The notes under the pieces are model-generated. The model worked only from the letters and a program-made list of their open reading frames with translations. It ran no database searches and was not told the DNA's origin. Below, one piece after another: positions 40,800 to 50,454 of a DNA stretch of 64,000 bases (positions are counted from its first letter, which is position 1; each line of letters starts with the position of its first letter). This DNA comes from Meiothermus sp. (GTDB lineage Bacteria > Deinococcota > Deinococci > Deinococcales > Thermaceae), in assembly GCF_026004055.1 (NCBI RefSeq), contig NZ_BPIJ01000001.1, positions 1,116,001 to 1,180,000 of the forward strand. Reading direction: 5' to 3'. The translations under genes and the position numbers were made by a program.

Positions 40800-42485
40800 C
40801 TAGTCCGCAAATGCTGGACGGCTTGGCGCTGGCTCAGAAGACAGATGGGCCCAGGCTGCCGGGCGCACCCCCTGAACCACAAGGGCCTCGGCCAGCGTCT
40901 GCTTGAGTTCGTGCAAGCCCAACCCGCTAACCGCCGAGACCGGCAGGCCCCCCAGGCGCTCCTTGAGAAACTCGAGGTCGTAGCCACCCGCTCGGTCGGC
41001 CTTGGAGAGCACCAGGATGGGCCGGGTCTCCACGCCGAGGTCGGCCAGCAAATCCTCGACCACCTGATAGCGCTCGAGCGCCCCCTCCTGCGAAGCATCC
41101 AGCACGTGCAGCAGCACATCGGCGTCACGCAGCTCTTCTAAGGTGGAGCGGAAGGCCTCCAGCAGGTCACCCGGCATGTGGCGAATGAATCCGACGGTAT
41201 CGGTGTATAGCACCTCTCCGATACCGGGCAAAAAGCCCCGGCGGGTGAGCGGGCGCAGGGTGGCAAAGAGCTTGTTCTCGCCCTCCTCGCCTTTTTTGGC
41301 CAGAGCCTGCATCAGGGTAGTTTTGCCCGCGTTGGTATAGCCCACCACCCCCACGATGGGCAGGCCCGATTTGTCGCGCCGGCGCCGGGTCTCCTGCCGA
41401 CGACCGGCGATTTCACGCAGCTTGCGGGTCAGCTCGGCAATGCGGTCTTGCAAACGGCGCCGATCCACCTCGAGCTTGGTCTCCCCCGGCCCCCGGGTGC
41501 CGATACCGCCCCCCAGGCGGGACAGCTCCTTCCCCTTACCCACCAGCCGGGGCAGCAGGTATCTGAGCTGGGCCAGCTCCACCTGTACCTTGGCCTCGGG
41601 AGTGCGGGCATGTTGGGCGAAGATGTCCAGGATGAGTTGCGTGCGATCTAGTACCTTAAGGCCGGTGATGGCCTCCAGCTCCCGGGCCTGGGCCGCACTC
41701 AACTCGATGCCAAAAATCAGGGTGTCGGCATTTTGATGATAGGCGTGCGACACCAGCTCCTCCACCTTGCCGCGACCAATGGCATAACGCGGGTCGAGGC
41801 TGGGGCGGAAGACCAGTTCTTTGTGGGCTACGATGGCCCCGGCAGTCCGGGCCAGCTCGGCCAGCTCGGCCAGGTCTACCTCGGCCTGCACCCCCTCGCC
41901 CTGATCGAGCCCTATCAGCACCGCTCGCTCGCCAGAGCCATCCCGCAAATCGAGGCCGCGGGCCTGGCGCGAAAGCTCCTCTTCCAGCGCGTTCACCGCA
42001 GCCGTCACGTCCCACTCGAGGTATTCGTGGTAGGGCCTGGAGGGCAGCATCTGCCAGTCCTCTTCGTCGGCCTTGGGTGGTGAGAGCAGGGCCAGGTGCA
42101 GCTTGCCGGGGTGGCCTTGTTCTACCTCGAGGGCCGCCATCGCATCCAGCCGGTGCAAGAACAGCATCGAGAGGTCGGGCCTGGAAAGCCCGCCGTTGCC
42201 CAGATGGGTGTGCAGCACGCGATACCCGGACAGACGGGTTTCCACCAGAGCCGACTCGGGCACGGGCAGTTCCTTGGCATCCCCCACCGCCACCCGGATC
42301 ACCCGCCCGCCCCGGTCAAACAGCAGGCTGATGGGCTTTCCCAGCTCCCCCGACAACGCCGCCAGGGTGCGGGATAGCTCGGCAGAGAGCAAGCGGTTGG
42401 CCCCCACCCGACGGTTGTACAGATTGGCAAGGCGCTTCTTTTCGCTCGGCTTAAGACCGTTGGTGCGTCCGAAGATTTTCTCCAC
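40800..42485 (-). CDS. hflX: GTPase HflX
   Basis: 561 residues from GTG 42485 (VEKIFGRTNGLKPSEKKRLANLYNRR). The N-terminal HflX domain with extended insertions is followed by a glycine-rich linker (LSRLGGGIGTRGPGETKLE, about residue 345) and the G domain: GYTNAGKTTL (G1), DTVGF (G3) and LSKAD (G4). HflX splits or rescues stalled ribosomes, notably under heat stress. The frame reaches GTG 42533, but the family start aligns at 42485 with a GGTGATGG site upstream. A TATACT box lies near 42580 on this strand. Confidence 0.92.
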   Translation of the reverse strand: MEKIFGRTNGLKPSEKKRLANLYNRRVGANRLLSAELSRTLAALSGELGKPISLLFDRGGRVIRVAVGDAKELPVPESALVETRLSGYRVLHTHLGNGGLSRPDLSMLFLHRLDAMAALEVEQGHPGKLHLALLSPPKADEEDWQMLPSRPYHEYLEWDVTAAVNALEEELSRQARGLDLRDGSGERAVLIGLDQGEGVQAEVDLAELAELARTAGAIVAHKELVFRPSLDPRYAIGRGKVEELVSHAYHQNADTLIFGIELSAAQARELEAITGLKVLDRTQLILDIFAQHARTPEAKVQVELAQLRYLLPRLVGKGKELSRLGGGIGTRGPGETKLEVDRRRLQDRIAELTRKLREIAGRRQETRRRRDKSGLPIVGVVGYTNAGKTTLMQALAKKGEEGENKLFATLRPLTRRGFLPGIGEVLYTDTVGFIRHMPGDLLEAFRSTLEELRDADVLLHVLDASQEGALERYQVVEDLLADLGVETRPILVLSKADRAGGYDLEFLKERLGGLPVSAVSGLGLHELKQTLAEALVVQGVRPAAWAHLSSEPAPSRPAFAD

Positions 42486-42665
42486 TAATCCATCACCCAA
42501 GTTGAGCCAAAAAGGCAAACCCGCTCCCTCCACCGTTTTGGGCTTCTGGGAGCGCGGCTCGCGGTCTCAACTTGCGGTTAGTATAGCACCCATTTTGTCA
42601 GGGAAAGATGATAAAAGTCACAAGAACCCACACCTATCCCGGCGTTTCCCGCTAGGCTATGGGGT

Positions 42666-43247
42666 GTGGACGCCTTGAAGGCCGTTTTCTTTGACCTGGA
42701 CGACACAGTACTGAGGCCCAGGGCTTTCAATCCCTGGGCAGAGTTCAAAAAGAGTTATGGCCTCGAGCCCGACCTGCTCATTCTGGAGGGCATTGCTAGG
42801 CGCCCACCGGACGAACAAGCTATCTTGCATCACCGATTATTGCAGTACGAGCAGGCTTTGTCGGCCAGTTCAGAAGTGCGCGAAGGCATACCAGAGCTGT
42901 TGGGCGAACTAAAGGCCATAGGCCTCACAACCGCCCTCCTGACCAACAATCACCGGGACGCCACCGAGCTTGCGTTGCAAAAGCACGGTCTGGGCTTTGA
43001 CCTGGTGCTCACCCGCGAAGAGGCCCCACCCAAACCTAGCCCGGCCCTGCTCCAACAAGCCCTAGCCCACTTTGACCTGAAACCCCACGAGGCCCTCTAC
43101 ATCGGCGACTCGGAGGGAGATCGGCAAGCGGGACAAGCCATAAACTTGCCGGTGTGGTTTCTGGCCACGCCGCACAACTCGACTTTGCACCCCCGTTTCG
43201 AGTACCCTATGGAGTTGTTGCAGGCGCTTCTGCAGCGTTGGGGGTAG
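42666..43247 (+). CDS. HAD-superfamily hydrolase
   Basis: 193 residues starting at GTG 42666. Motif I is FFDLDDTVL, motif II is the Thr in ALLTNNH near residue 98, motif III is the Lys in APPKPSP near 121 and motif IV is IGDSEGDRQAG near 142. This is a phosphoglycolate-phosphatase-like HAD enzyme with an alpha-helical cap; substrate unknown. TAGGCT lies seven bases upstream. A DUF218 gene follows four bases after the stop, probably in the same operon. Confidence 0.88.
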   Translation: MDALKAVFFDLDDTVLRPRAFNPWAEFKKSYGLEPDLLILEGIARRPPDEQAILHHRLLQYEQALSASSEVREGIPELLGELKAIGLTTALLTNNHRDATELALQKHGLGFDLVLTREEAPPKPSPALLQQALAHFDLKPHEALYIGDSEGDRQAGQAINLPVWFLATPHNSTLHPRFEYPMELLQALLQRWG

Positions 43248-43251
43248 ATCT

Positions 43252-43782
43252 ATGCGGTGGGTGTGGGTGTTGGTATTGCTGAGTTTGGGGCTGCTTTATT
43301 TCAGCCCCAAAGCCGTGTCCAGCCCACTACAAAAAGCCGACTGGATTGTGGTGCTGGGAGCGGCTCAGTACAACGGCGAACCCTCGGTGATATTTCGCAA
43401 CCGCCTCGAGGCCGCCTTACGCCTGTACCGCCAGGGCTATGCCCCCCGCATCGCCGTCACCGGGGGTCGTCGGCCCGGTGACCGCTATAGCGAAGGCGAG
43501 GTCGGCTGCCGCTATCTACAGACCAAAGGGGTGCCGCGCTCGGCCCTCTACTGCGAGCAGCAAAGCCGCCGCACGGTGGAGAACCTGAGCAACGTTGCCC
43601 CGATTATCGGCCAATCCAGTGTCATCCTCGTCACCGACGAGCCCCATCTGCCCAGGGCGCTCATTCTAGCAGAACAACTCGGCATCAAAGCCAGCGGTTT
43701 TGCAGTGCGCGGACATTTCAAGGAGTCCTACTGGCAGCGTGAGAGCTTGCTGGCCGTCCTGGCCCGCCTGGGAGTGCGTTAG
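43252..43782 (+). CDS. DUF218 (YdcF/ElyC/SanA-type) envelope protein
   Basis: 176 residues. An N-terminal membrane anchor (WVWVLVLLSLGLLYF) is followed by the DUF218 domain: DWIVVLGAAQYNGEPSVIFRNRLEAALRLY, IAVTGGRRPGD, SEGEVGCRYL and SRRTVENL. ElyC and SanA act in envelope integrity and peptidoglycan precursor metabolism in enterobacteria; the reaction is not settled. Spacing suggests translation with the HAD gene. Confidence 0.85.
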   Translation: MRWVWVLVLLSLGLLYFSPKAVSSPLQKADWIVVLGAAQYNGEPSVIFRNRLEAALRLYRQGYAPRIAVTGGRRPGDRYSEGEVGCRYLQTKGVPRSALYCEQQSRRTVENLSNVAPIIGQSSVILVTDEPHLPRALILAEQLGIKASGFAVRGHFKESYWQRESLLAVLARLGVR

Positions 43783-43977
43783 GGGCATCTAGGGTGGCTC
43801 AAAGACAAAGCAAAGCAGATAAAGAGCAAGCGCCCTTCGATTGATTTGCCTTCATAATAGGCTCGCTGCAAGAAGCGTTTTTTTCATGGGGAGTAGAGCC
43901 AGTCCCACACTTTCCTTAGGGTACTCAAAAGTGGAACATTCTCAGATTAAACCCAGTATTGCATCATAAAGTAAAGT

Positions 43978-44487
43978 ATGGAACAGCTCAGGGTGGGTTG
44001 GTTGCTGAGACCCCTCGGATGGGGTTTGGTGGTATTAGGGTTGCTGGGCACCGGGTTTGTGCTGGGCCGTCTTTCGGCACCGCCTGCCCAAGGGACGGTA
44101 GAAGCGAAGCGGGGGGTTAGGCTACAGCCTGCCCAGTTCGACCCGCAGCAGCAGCTCCTGCCCGCACCCGATCCCCGCGAGTTAATTCCGCTTCAGCCAG
44201 GGCCGGGCCAGGGCCCAGGGCAAGGGCCAGGCCAGCCACAACCGGGACAGGGCCAGGGCGAAGAGTGCCCCATCCTGATTTATCAGGATGGCCAGTTGTT
44301 CCGCTTTGACCTGCCCGGACAACAAATGCCAGGGCCGGGAGGGCCACAGCCGGGGCCGGGGAGGCCTGGAGATTCGCCCGAGCTGATCCCCCTTGACCCC
44401 AATACGCCTTCTTTGCCGGCGCCCCCCCGCCCTTCACCTGCACCCACTCCCACCCCTCCCGATAGCAATCCCGACCAGTCCATTTGA
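43978..44487 (+). CDS. membrane-anchored proline/glycine/glutamine-rich protein
   Basis: 169 residues. One membrane helix (LGWGLVVLGLLGTGFVLGRL, about 13-32), then low-complexity PGPGQGPGQGPGQ repeats around a short structured core (CPILIYQDGQLFRFDLP) and a PAPTPTPP tail. It resembles an extracytoplasmic spacer or wall-spanning anchor. It is 15 bases upstream of moxR and may be the first gene of that operon. No family recognised. Confidence 0.65.
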   Translation: MEQLRVGWLLRPLGWGLVVLGLLGTGFVLGRLSAPPAQGTVEAKRGVRLQPAQFDPQQQLLPAPDPRELIPLQPGPGQGPGQGPGQPQPGQGQGEECPILIYQDGQLFRFDLPGQQMPGPGGPQPGPGRPGDSPELIPLDPNTPSLPAPPRPSPAPTPTPPDSNPDQSI

Positions 44488-44502
44488 GCGAAAGAGGTTT
44501 AT

Positions 44503-45558
<1,056 letters not shown>

Positions 45559-45570
45559 TGGGGAGGGCCT

Positions 45571-46575
45571 ATGCTGTTTCGACGAGCCAGCAAAAACAAA
45601 ATTGAACTCACCCTGACGCCGGAGCCCAAAGAGACCATGCCCCGCCAGCGCGAACTGCCGGCGGAGCTATTGCGGAAGCTCGAGTTCAGGGTTTTGAAAC
45701 GGCTGGACGGTTTTTTGTTCGGCGACTACACCGGCTTTTTCTATGGCCCCAGCCTCGACCTGGCCGAGGTACGCGAGTACCAGCCCGGCGACGAGGTGCG
45801 GCGCATCGACTGGAACGTGACCGCCCGTACCGGCAAAATCCACATAAGGCAGTACCGCGAAGAGAAGGAGGTCACGGTCTGGCTGGTGGTGGATCTGTCG
45901 GCCTCGATGCGGTTTGGCACCCGGCGGGTGCTAAAGCTGGAAGAGGCGCTGGAATTTGTCGGCACGGCAGCGGCCATCGTAGCCCGCCACGGTGACAAGG
46001 TGGGGGTTATTGGCTTTTCGGAAGCGGGGATGCGGGTGGTGCCTCCAGGCACGGGCCGCCGGCAGGCCCTGCGCATATTGCACGAGCTGTATGGCTTGCT
46101 GGCGCTTGGCCAGGAAGCGACAGCTTCGCAAACCAAACCATCTCGTGCGATGCACGCTTCTCTGGAACAAGCCCTCGAGCACATAGCCAAAACCCTCAAG
46201 CGCCGCACCCTCTTGTTCGTGGTGTCCGACTTTTTGAACCCCCGCCCGGAACAGGAGCCCCCTTGGGCCCGGGGACTGCGCCGGCTGGCCTACCGCCACG
46301 ATGTGGTGGCGGTGCGCATCTTCGACCCTGCCGAAAAAGAGCTGCCCAGAGCGGGTGAGCTGCGGTTGCGCGACCCGGAGAGCGGCGAGGAGGTCTGGAT
46401 TGATACCAGCGACCCACGGGTGCGCCGCGCCCACGCTGCCCTGGTGCAAGCCCGTGAGGCGATGCTCGAGCGCACCCTGCGAGCCGCGCAGGTAGATGTA
46501 CTCTCGCTTTCTACCGCTCAGGAAATCGTGGAACCCCTGCTGAAATTTACCTTGCGTAGAAGGGGGCGAAGATGA
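45571..46575 (+). CDS. DUF58 domain protein
   Basis: 334 residues. The DUF58 hallmark YQPGDEVRRIDWNVTARTGKIHIRQYREEKE lies near residue 70, followed by a VWA-like fold with VVDLSASMRFG near 110 (DXSXS). Usually the cytoplasmic partner of MoxR. It begins 12 bases after moxR and overlaps the next start by four bases. Confidence 0.9.
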   Translation: MLFRRASKNKIELTLTPEPKETMPRQRELPAELLRKLEFRVLKRLDGFLFGDYTGFFYGPSLDLAEVREYQPGDEVRRIDWNVTARTGKIHIRQYREEKEVTVWLVVDLSASMRFGTRRVLKLEEALEFVGTAAAIVARHGDKVGVIGFSEAGMRVVPPGTGRRQALRILHELYGLLALGQEATASQTKPSRAMHASLEQALEHIAKTLKRRTLLFVVSDFLNPRPEQEPPWARGLRRLAYRHDVVAVRIFDPAEKELPRAGELRLRDPESGEEVWIDTSDPRVRRAHAALVQAREAMLERTLRAAQVDVLSLSTAQEIVEPLLKFTLRRRGRR

Positions 46576-47636
46576 GCTTCACCTGGCCTGCCTTTTTGTG
46601 GTTGCTGTTGCTAATTCCGCTGTTTGTCGGCCTGCTGATATGGGCCGACCGCCGACGCGAACGCACCGCCGAGGCCTTTGCCGACGCCCGCTTGCTTCCC
46701 TCGGTGGTGCGCCAACCCCCTAAAGCCCATGTGCGCTGGCCCCTGGCCCTGCAACTCTTGGCTTTGTTCCTGTTGCTTTTTGCGGCGGCCCGTCCGGTGG
46801 CCAGCCCGCCTTTGCCCACCAACAAGGCCGCCATCGTGCTGGCCGTGGACACTTCGCGTTCCATGCTGGCCGCCGACCTCAACCCCAGCCGCCTGGAAGC
46901 GGCCAAGGCCACCGCCCGTAAGTTCATCGAGCTAGCACCCCCCACCACCCAGATTGGGTTGGTCAGCTTTTCCGACTCGGCCTCGGCCCTGGTTATGCCC
47001 ACCACCGATCGCCAAAAGCTTCTCGAGGCCATCGAACGCCTCAAACCCGCCCAGAACACCTCCATCGAGAACGCCATTGTGACCGGGGTGCGGATGCTGC
47101 CCGGGCGCAAGAACCTTAAGCCCCCCGCCGAGCTACAACCCCCCGGCCTGGGGCAGCCCGACCCCTTGCAAGGCGTGCCCGACCTACCAACGCTCCCGCA
47201 AACCCCGTCTCCCCAAGACCTGCCGCCGGGGAGTGTGGTGATCCTGTCGGACGGGGCTTCCAACGTGAGTACCAACCCTGGGCTGCCCACCCGCAATAGC
47301 CTGGAGATTGCGGCCCGATTTGCCAAAAACGCCAACGTCAAGCTCTTCACCTTTCCCATGGGCCAGCCCGGAGGCACCGTAGCGCAAATTGAGGGCCGCA
47401 ACTACTACATTCCCTTTGAACCAAGGAACCTCGAGCAACTGGCCCAGGCCACGGGTGGGAAGAACACCTATCCGCCGACCGAAGATGCCCTGCGAGCGAT
47501 TGCCAAAGAGCTGGGCACGGTGATTCGCTGGGAGGGCACCAAGACCGAAATTGCCTCGCTGCTCTCGGCGGTGGCAGCCCTGCTGATGATCCTGGCAGCG
47601 GGTCTGAGCCTGCGCTGGCAGCGCCGGGTGCCATAG
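46572..47636 (+). CDS. VWA-domain membrane protein (BatA type)
   Basis: 354 residues. N-terminal BatA hydrophobic pair (about 5-20 and 57-75), a von Willebrand A domain (about 90-305) with an intact MIDAS motif DTSRS near residue 96, and a C-terminal membrane helix (IASLLSAVAALLMILAAGL). A proline-rich insertion (LKPPAELQPPGLGQPDPLQG) interrupts the A domain. It probably displays the A domain outside the membrane for MoxR-dependent assembly. Confidence 0.9.
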   Translation: MSFTWPAFLWLLLLIPLFVGLLIWADRRRERTAEAFADARLLPSVVRQPPKAHVRWPLALQLLALFLLLFAAARPVASPPLPTNKAAIVLAVDTSRSMLAADLNPSRLEAAKATARKFIELAPPTTQIGLVSFSDSASALVMPTTDRQKLLEAIERLKPAQNTSIENAIVTGVRMLPGRKNLKPPAELQPPGLGQPDPLQGVPDLPTLPQTPSPQDLPPGSVVILSDGASNVSTNPGLPTRNSLEIAARFAKNANVKLFTFPMGQPGGTVAQIEGRNYYIPFEPRNLEQLAQATGGKNTYPPTEDALRAIAKELGTVIRWEGTKTEIASLLSAVAALLMILAAGLSLRWQRRVP

Positions 47637-47644
47637 GAGGGCCG

Positions 47645-48541
47645 ATGGGTTTTCTGGCGCCCTGGAACCTGCTGACCCTGTTGGGGTTGGTGGTGCTGGG
47701 AGTGGTGTATCTGCGGCTGCTGCGCGGCCCCTCCAGCAGCCATGTGTGGTACCCGGAGGCTGGGCAGTTGGGCCTTGTGGCCCCCAGAACCCTGGGGCAT
47801 TATCTGCCCGCCCTGGCCTTTTTTCTGGCCCTGGCAATGGCCCTGGTTGCCACGGCCCGCCCCACCCTGCGTTTGATGATGCCCGAGAACCTGGCGGGGG
47901 TAATCCTGGCCATCGAGAACGGCTGGTCTATGCGCCAGACCGATATTGCCCCCAATCGCATGGTGGCCACGCAAGCAGCAGCTAAAGCGCTGGTGGAGAA
48001 ACTTCCACCCCAGGTCAAGGTGGGGGTGGCGACCTTCTCCGGCTACGGCACCCTGCTGCTGCCCCCCACCACCGACCGCAACGCGTTTCGCCAGGCCATA
48101 GACCACCTCGACCTAGGGGGGGGCTACTCGTTTACCTTTGGCTTGCTGGCGGCCCTCGAGGCCCTCCCCGAAAACCCACCCGAGGGGGTGAGCCCGGGGG
48201 TGATTGTGCTTTTTTCCCACGGGCACGATGTATCCGGCAACGACCCCCTCAAAATTGCCGATGAAGCCCTGCGGCGCGGCATCAAGGTACACGCCATTGG
48301 GGTAGGCACGCACGGCCACAACTTCGACGAGGAGATGCTCAAAAAAGTAGCCGACCGTACCGGAGGCCGCTACTATCCCATTTTCTCCGCCAACGATTTG
48401 AGCCATGCCCATGCCGACTTAGGCCGGGTGCTGGGCTGGCGGCCCCAGACCCTCGAGGCAAGCGGTATCCTGAGCTTGTTGGCGGCGCTGTTGCTGAGTT
48501 TGAGCATCGGCGGGTCGGCTTTGAGACGGCAGGTGGTTTGA
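47645..48541 (+). CDS. VWA-domain membrane protein with degenerate MIDAS
   Basis: 298 residues, same layout as its neighbours (two N-terminal helices, A domain, C-terminal helix SLLAALLLSLSIGG). The metal site reads AIENGWSMRQTD where AVDTSRSM stands in the paralogue: Asp is replaced by Glu and the first Ser by Gly. Metal binding may be changed or lost, which suggests a structural subunit among three VWA paralogues. It starts eight bases after the previous gene and abuts the next. Confidence 0.88.
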   Translation: MGFLAPWNLLTLLGLVVLGVVYLRLLRGPSSSHVWYPEAGQLGLVAPRTLGHYLPALAFFLALAMALVATARPTLRLMMPENLAGVILAIENGWSMRQTDIAPNRMVATQAAAKALVEKLPPQVKVGVATFSGYGTLLLPPTTDRNAFRQAIDHLDLGGGYSFTFGLLAALEALPENPPEGVSPGVIVLFSHGHDVSGNDPLKIADEALRRGIKVHAIGVGTHGHNFDEEMLKKVADRTGGRYYPIFSANDLSHAHADLGRVLGWRPQTLEASGILSLLAALLLSLSIGGSALRRQVV

Positions 48542-49501
48542 ATGGTGTTTATCTGGCCCTGGGCCCTGGGTTTGTTGCTCTGGATACCCCTGCTCGTCTG
48601 GCTGTACCGCCGGAGCCTGCGCCCGCCTGCCGAAGCGGTGGTGCTGCACCCGGATGTGGCGATGCTGGCGCAAGCCTCGAGGCGAGCCCAACACTGGCGG
48701 CAGCACCTCCCGGCAGGGCTCTATTTGCTGGCGCTGGTAGTGGCGGTTTTGGCCCTGGCCCGCCCCACCCTTCCGGTCTTGCAGGCCGACCCCCGCGCGG
48801 CGGTGGTGCTGGCGGTGGACATCAGCCGCTCGATGCAGGCCACCGATGTGCGCCCCAACCGCTTTGAGGCGGCCAGGGCCGCACTGCGAACCTTCATACG
48901 CGAGTTGCCAGCGGGAATGCGCGTAGCCCTGGTCACCTTTTCCCGCGATGCCCAACTGGTAGTACCCCTCACCACCGACCGGGGGCGCTTGTTGGAAGCG
49001 GTAGACTTCCTGGACTTGAACCTGGGCACCGCCATTGGCGATGCCATTCTGGAGAGCATTACGGCCTTGCCTCCCCTGTCCGAAAGAGCCGAGGCCCCCG
49101 ACCCCAAGAGTCTGGCCACCATCATTCTGCTCACCGATGGCCGCAGCCTGGCCGGGGTAGACCCGGTAGAAGCCGCCCAGGAAGCCGCCCGTTTGCAGAT
49201 TCGGGTGCATGCCATCGGCATTGGCCGCACTTCCGACGGCCCGGTGCCGGGGCTGCCCGAATCCTATGCGCTGGCCGCACAGTTCGACGAAGAGGCGCTC
49301 AAAGAGATTGCCCGGGTGGGGGACGGCCAGTATTTCTTCGTGGACTCGGCGAGCAAACTCAAAGAAGCCTACCGCAACCTGACCCGACAGATGACGTGGC
49401 GTATCCGTCGGGATGAAGCCACTGCCTACCTGACCCTGCTGGCCGGGACGTTGCTGATGTTGAGCCTAGGGATTGCCCAGTTGCGGCGCCGGGTAGTGTA
49501 G
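48542..49501 (+). CDS. VWA-domain membrane protein
   Basis: 319 residues with BatA-like N-terminal helices, an A domain with intact DISRS near residue 97, a conserved TDGRS loop near residue 198 and a C-terminal helix. It starts on the base after the stop of the previous gene. The three VWA genes look like tandem duplicates that diverged. A cluster of nested repeats follows directly. Confidence 0.9.
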   Translation: MVFIWPWALGLLLWIPLLVWLYRRSLRPPAEAVVLHPDVAMLAQASRRAQHWRQHLPAGLYLLALVVAVLALARPTLPVLQADPRAAVVLAVDISRSMQATDVRPNRFEAARAALRTFIRELPAGMRVALVTFSRDAQLVVPLTTDRGRLLEAVDFLDLNLGTAIGDAILESITALPPLSERAEAPDPKSLATIILLTDGRSLAGVDPVEAAQEAARLQIRVHAIGIGRTSDGPVPGLPESYALAAQFDEEALKEIARVGDGQYFFVDSASKLKEAYRNLTRQMTWRIRRDEATAYLTLLAGTLLMLSLGIAQLRRRVV

Positions 49502-49573
49502 CCTCATCGCGGTTCCACCCATACGACCACGCGGTGGCTCGTAATGTAGTCCCTACAGCAAAAACCGCTGTAG

Positions 49574-49771
49574 TGGCCTGGTAACAAAGTATGGGACGCC
49601 GACCTTCTCCCGTCATTGCGAGCATCCGCAGGATGCGAAGCAATCCAGAATCTCTGCCCCGGCCAGCCTACAGGCTATCTGGATTGCTTCGTCGGCGGGG
49701 GCCTCCTCGCAATGACAAGGGGCTCACGTTTGGATTTGTAAGGGCAAAGTGACGTAAATCTTACCAGACCA
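49574..49771. mobile_element. MITE-like repeat, family 3, copy 2, inserted into a family 2 repeat
   Basis: 198 bases with ends TGGCCTGGTAA and TTACCAGACCA, flanked by GTAG on both sides (49570-49573 and 49772-49775) as target duplication. It contains a third repeat at 49612-49716. Confidence 0.78.
49612..49716. repeat. GTCATTGCGAG inverted-repeat unit nested in family 3
   Basis: 105 bases with perfect ends GTCATTGCGAG and CTCGCAATGAC and inner GAAGCAATCCAG/CTGGATTGCTTC arms. Units with these ends are a widespread bacterial repeat type, known to me from many genomes. Confidence 0.75.
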
Positions 49772-49797
49772 GTAGCGACTATTCCCGGGAACCGCTC

Positions 49798-50406
49798 TCA
49801 GGCCTCGGCAGAGCTGCCCGATAGAGAACCCTGACGCATCAGGGTTTGGGCAAGCTCGAGCCGCGCTACCAGCGAAGGAGCCTCCAGCAGGGCTTGCCGA
49901 TCCAGGGCCGGAACCCGCAGGTTCACACACAAAAACGAAGCCTGGTATAAAGGGTCGTCGGGCAGGTTAGCAAGGGCCTCTTCCAGGGCCTGCGGATCGG
50001 CCACCCCGGCCACATAGCCCCTAAAAGCCTCCATCGCATCCCAGGCGGCCACGATCTCCTCGCTGCGGGCGGAGCGCTCGAGCGGAAAGGGAATATCCAA
50101 AGTGGTCTGGTATAGGTTCTGCTCGAAAACCCCCACCCCTTCCACACGGCAGCGCTCCCCCCCTCGGCACACGATGTTGAAGGTTCCATCGGGGTTTTCC
50201 GAAGCGGCCAGCAAATCCACATACCCCCCTACCTCCCGGATACCCGCTTCGGTGGCCAGGGTAATCACAAAACGGCGCTGGTCTTCGCTTTGGGCCAGCA
50301 AATCCCGCACCATCTGCTTGTAGCGCTCCTCAAAAATGTAGAGCGGAATGAGCAATCCGGGAAACACCACGGTCTCGGGCAGGGGGAACAGGGGAAGGCG
50401 CTTCAT
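49798..50406 (-). CDS. LON substrate-binding domain protein
   Basis: 202 residues from ATG 50406: MKRLPLFPLPETVVFPGLLIPLYIFEERYKQMV is the typical beginning of the Lon N-terminal (PUA-like) domain, which continues to about residue 120, followed by a helical tail. No AAA+ or protease part exists, so it is a stand-alone LON domain protein, perhaps an adaptor. The much longer open frame upstream (to 50904) is antisense to ggt and not used. It is divergent from ggt. Confidence 0.88.
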   Translation of the reverse strand: MKRLPLFPLPETVVFPGLLIPLYIFEERYKQMVRDLLAQSEDQRRFVITLATEAGIREVGGYVDLLAASENPDGTFNIVCRGGERCRVEGVGVFEQNLYQTTLDIPFPLERSARSEEIVAAWDAMEAFRGYVAGVADPQALEEALANLPDDPLYQASFLCVNLRVPALDRQALLEAPSLVARLELAQTLMRQGSLSGSSAEA

Positions 50407-50441
50407 AGTCCATGCCACAGTTTTATGCTGGGCTTTCTCAA

Positions 50442-50447
50442 TATAAC
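50442..50447 (+). promoter_or_regulatory. -10 box of ggt
   Basis: TATAAC lies seven bases before ATG 50455 with no ribosome site, a near-leaderless arrangement. The -35 region is weak. Confidence 0.4.
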
Positions 50448-50454
50448 AAGCGCC

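Larger units (their letters stand above)
49509..49795. mobile_element. MITE-like repeat, family 2, copy 3, interrupted by another repeat
   Basis: The left part (49509-49573: GCGGTTCCACCCATACGA, GGTGGCTCG, GTAGTCCCTACAGC) and the right part (about 49772-49795: GACTATTCCCGGGAACCGC) are the two halves of a family 2 unit in inverted orientation to copy 1. They are separated by the family 3 element at 49574-49771. Confidence 0.75.
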
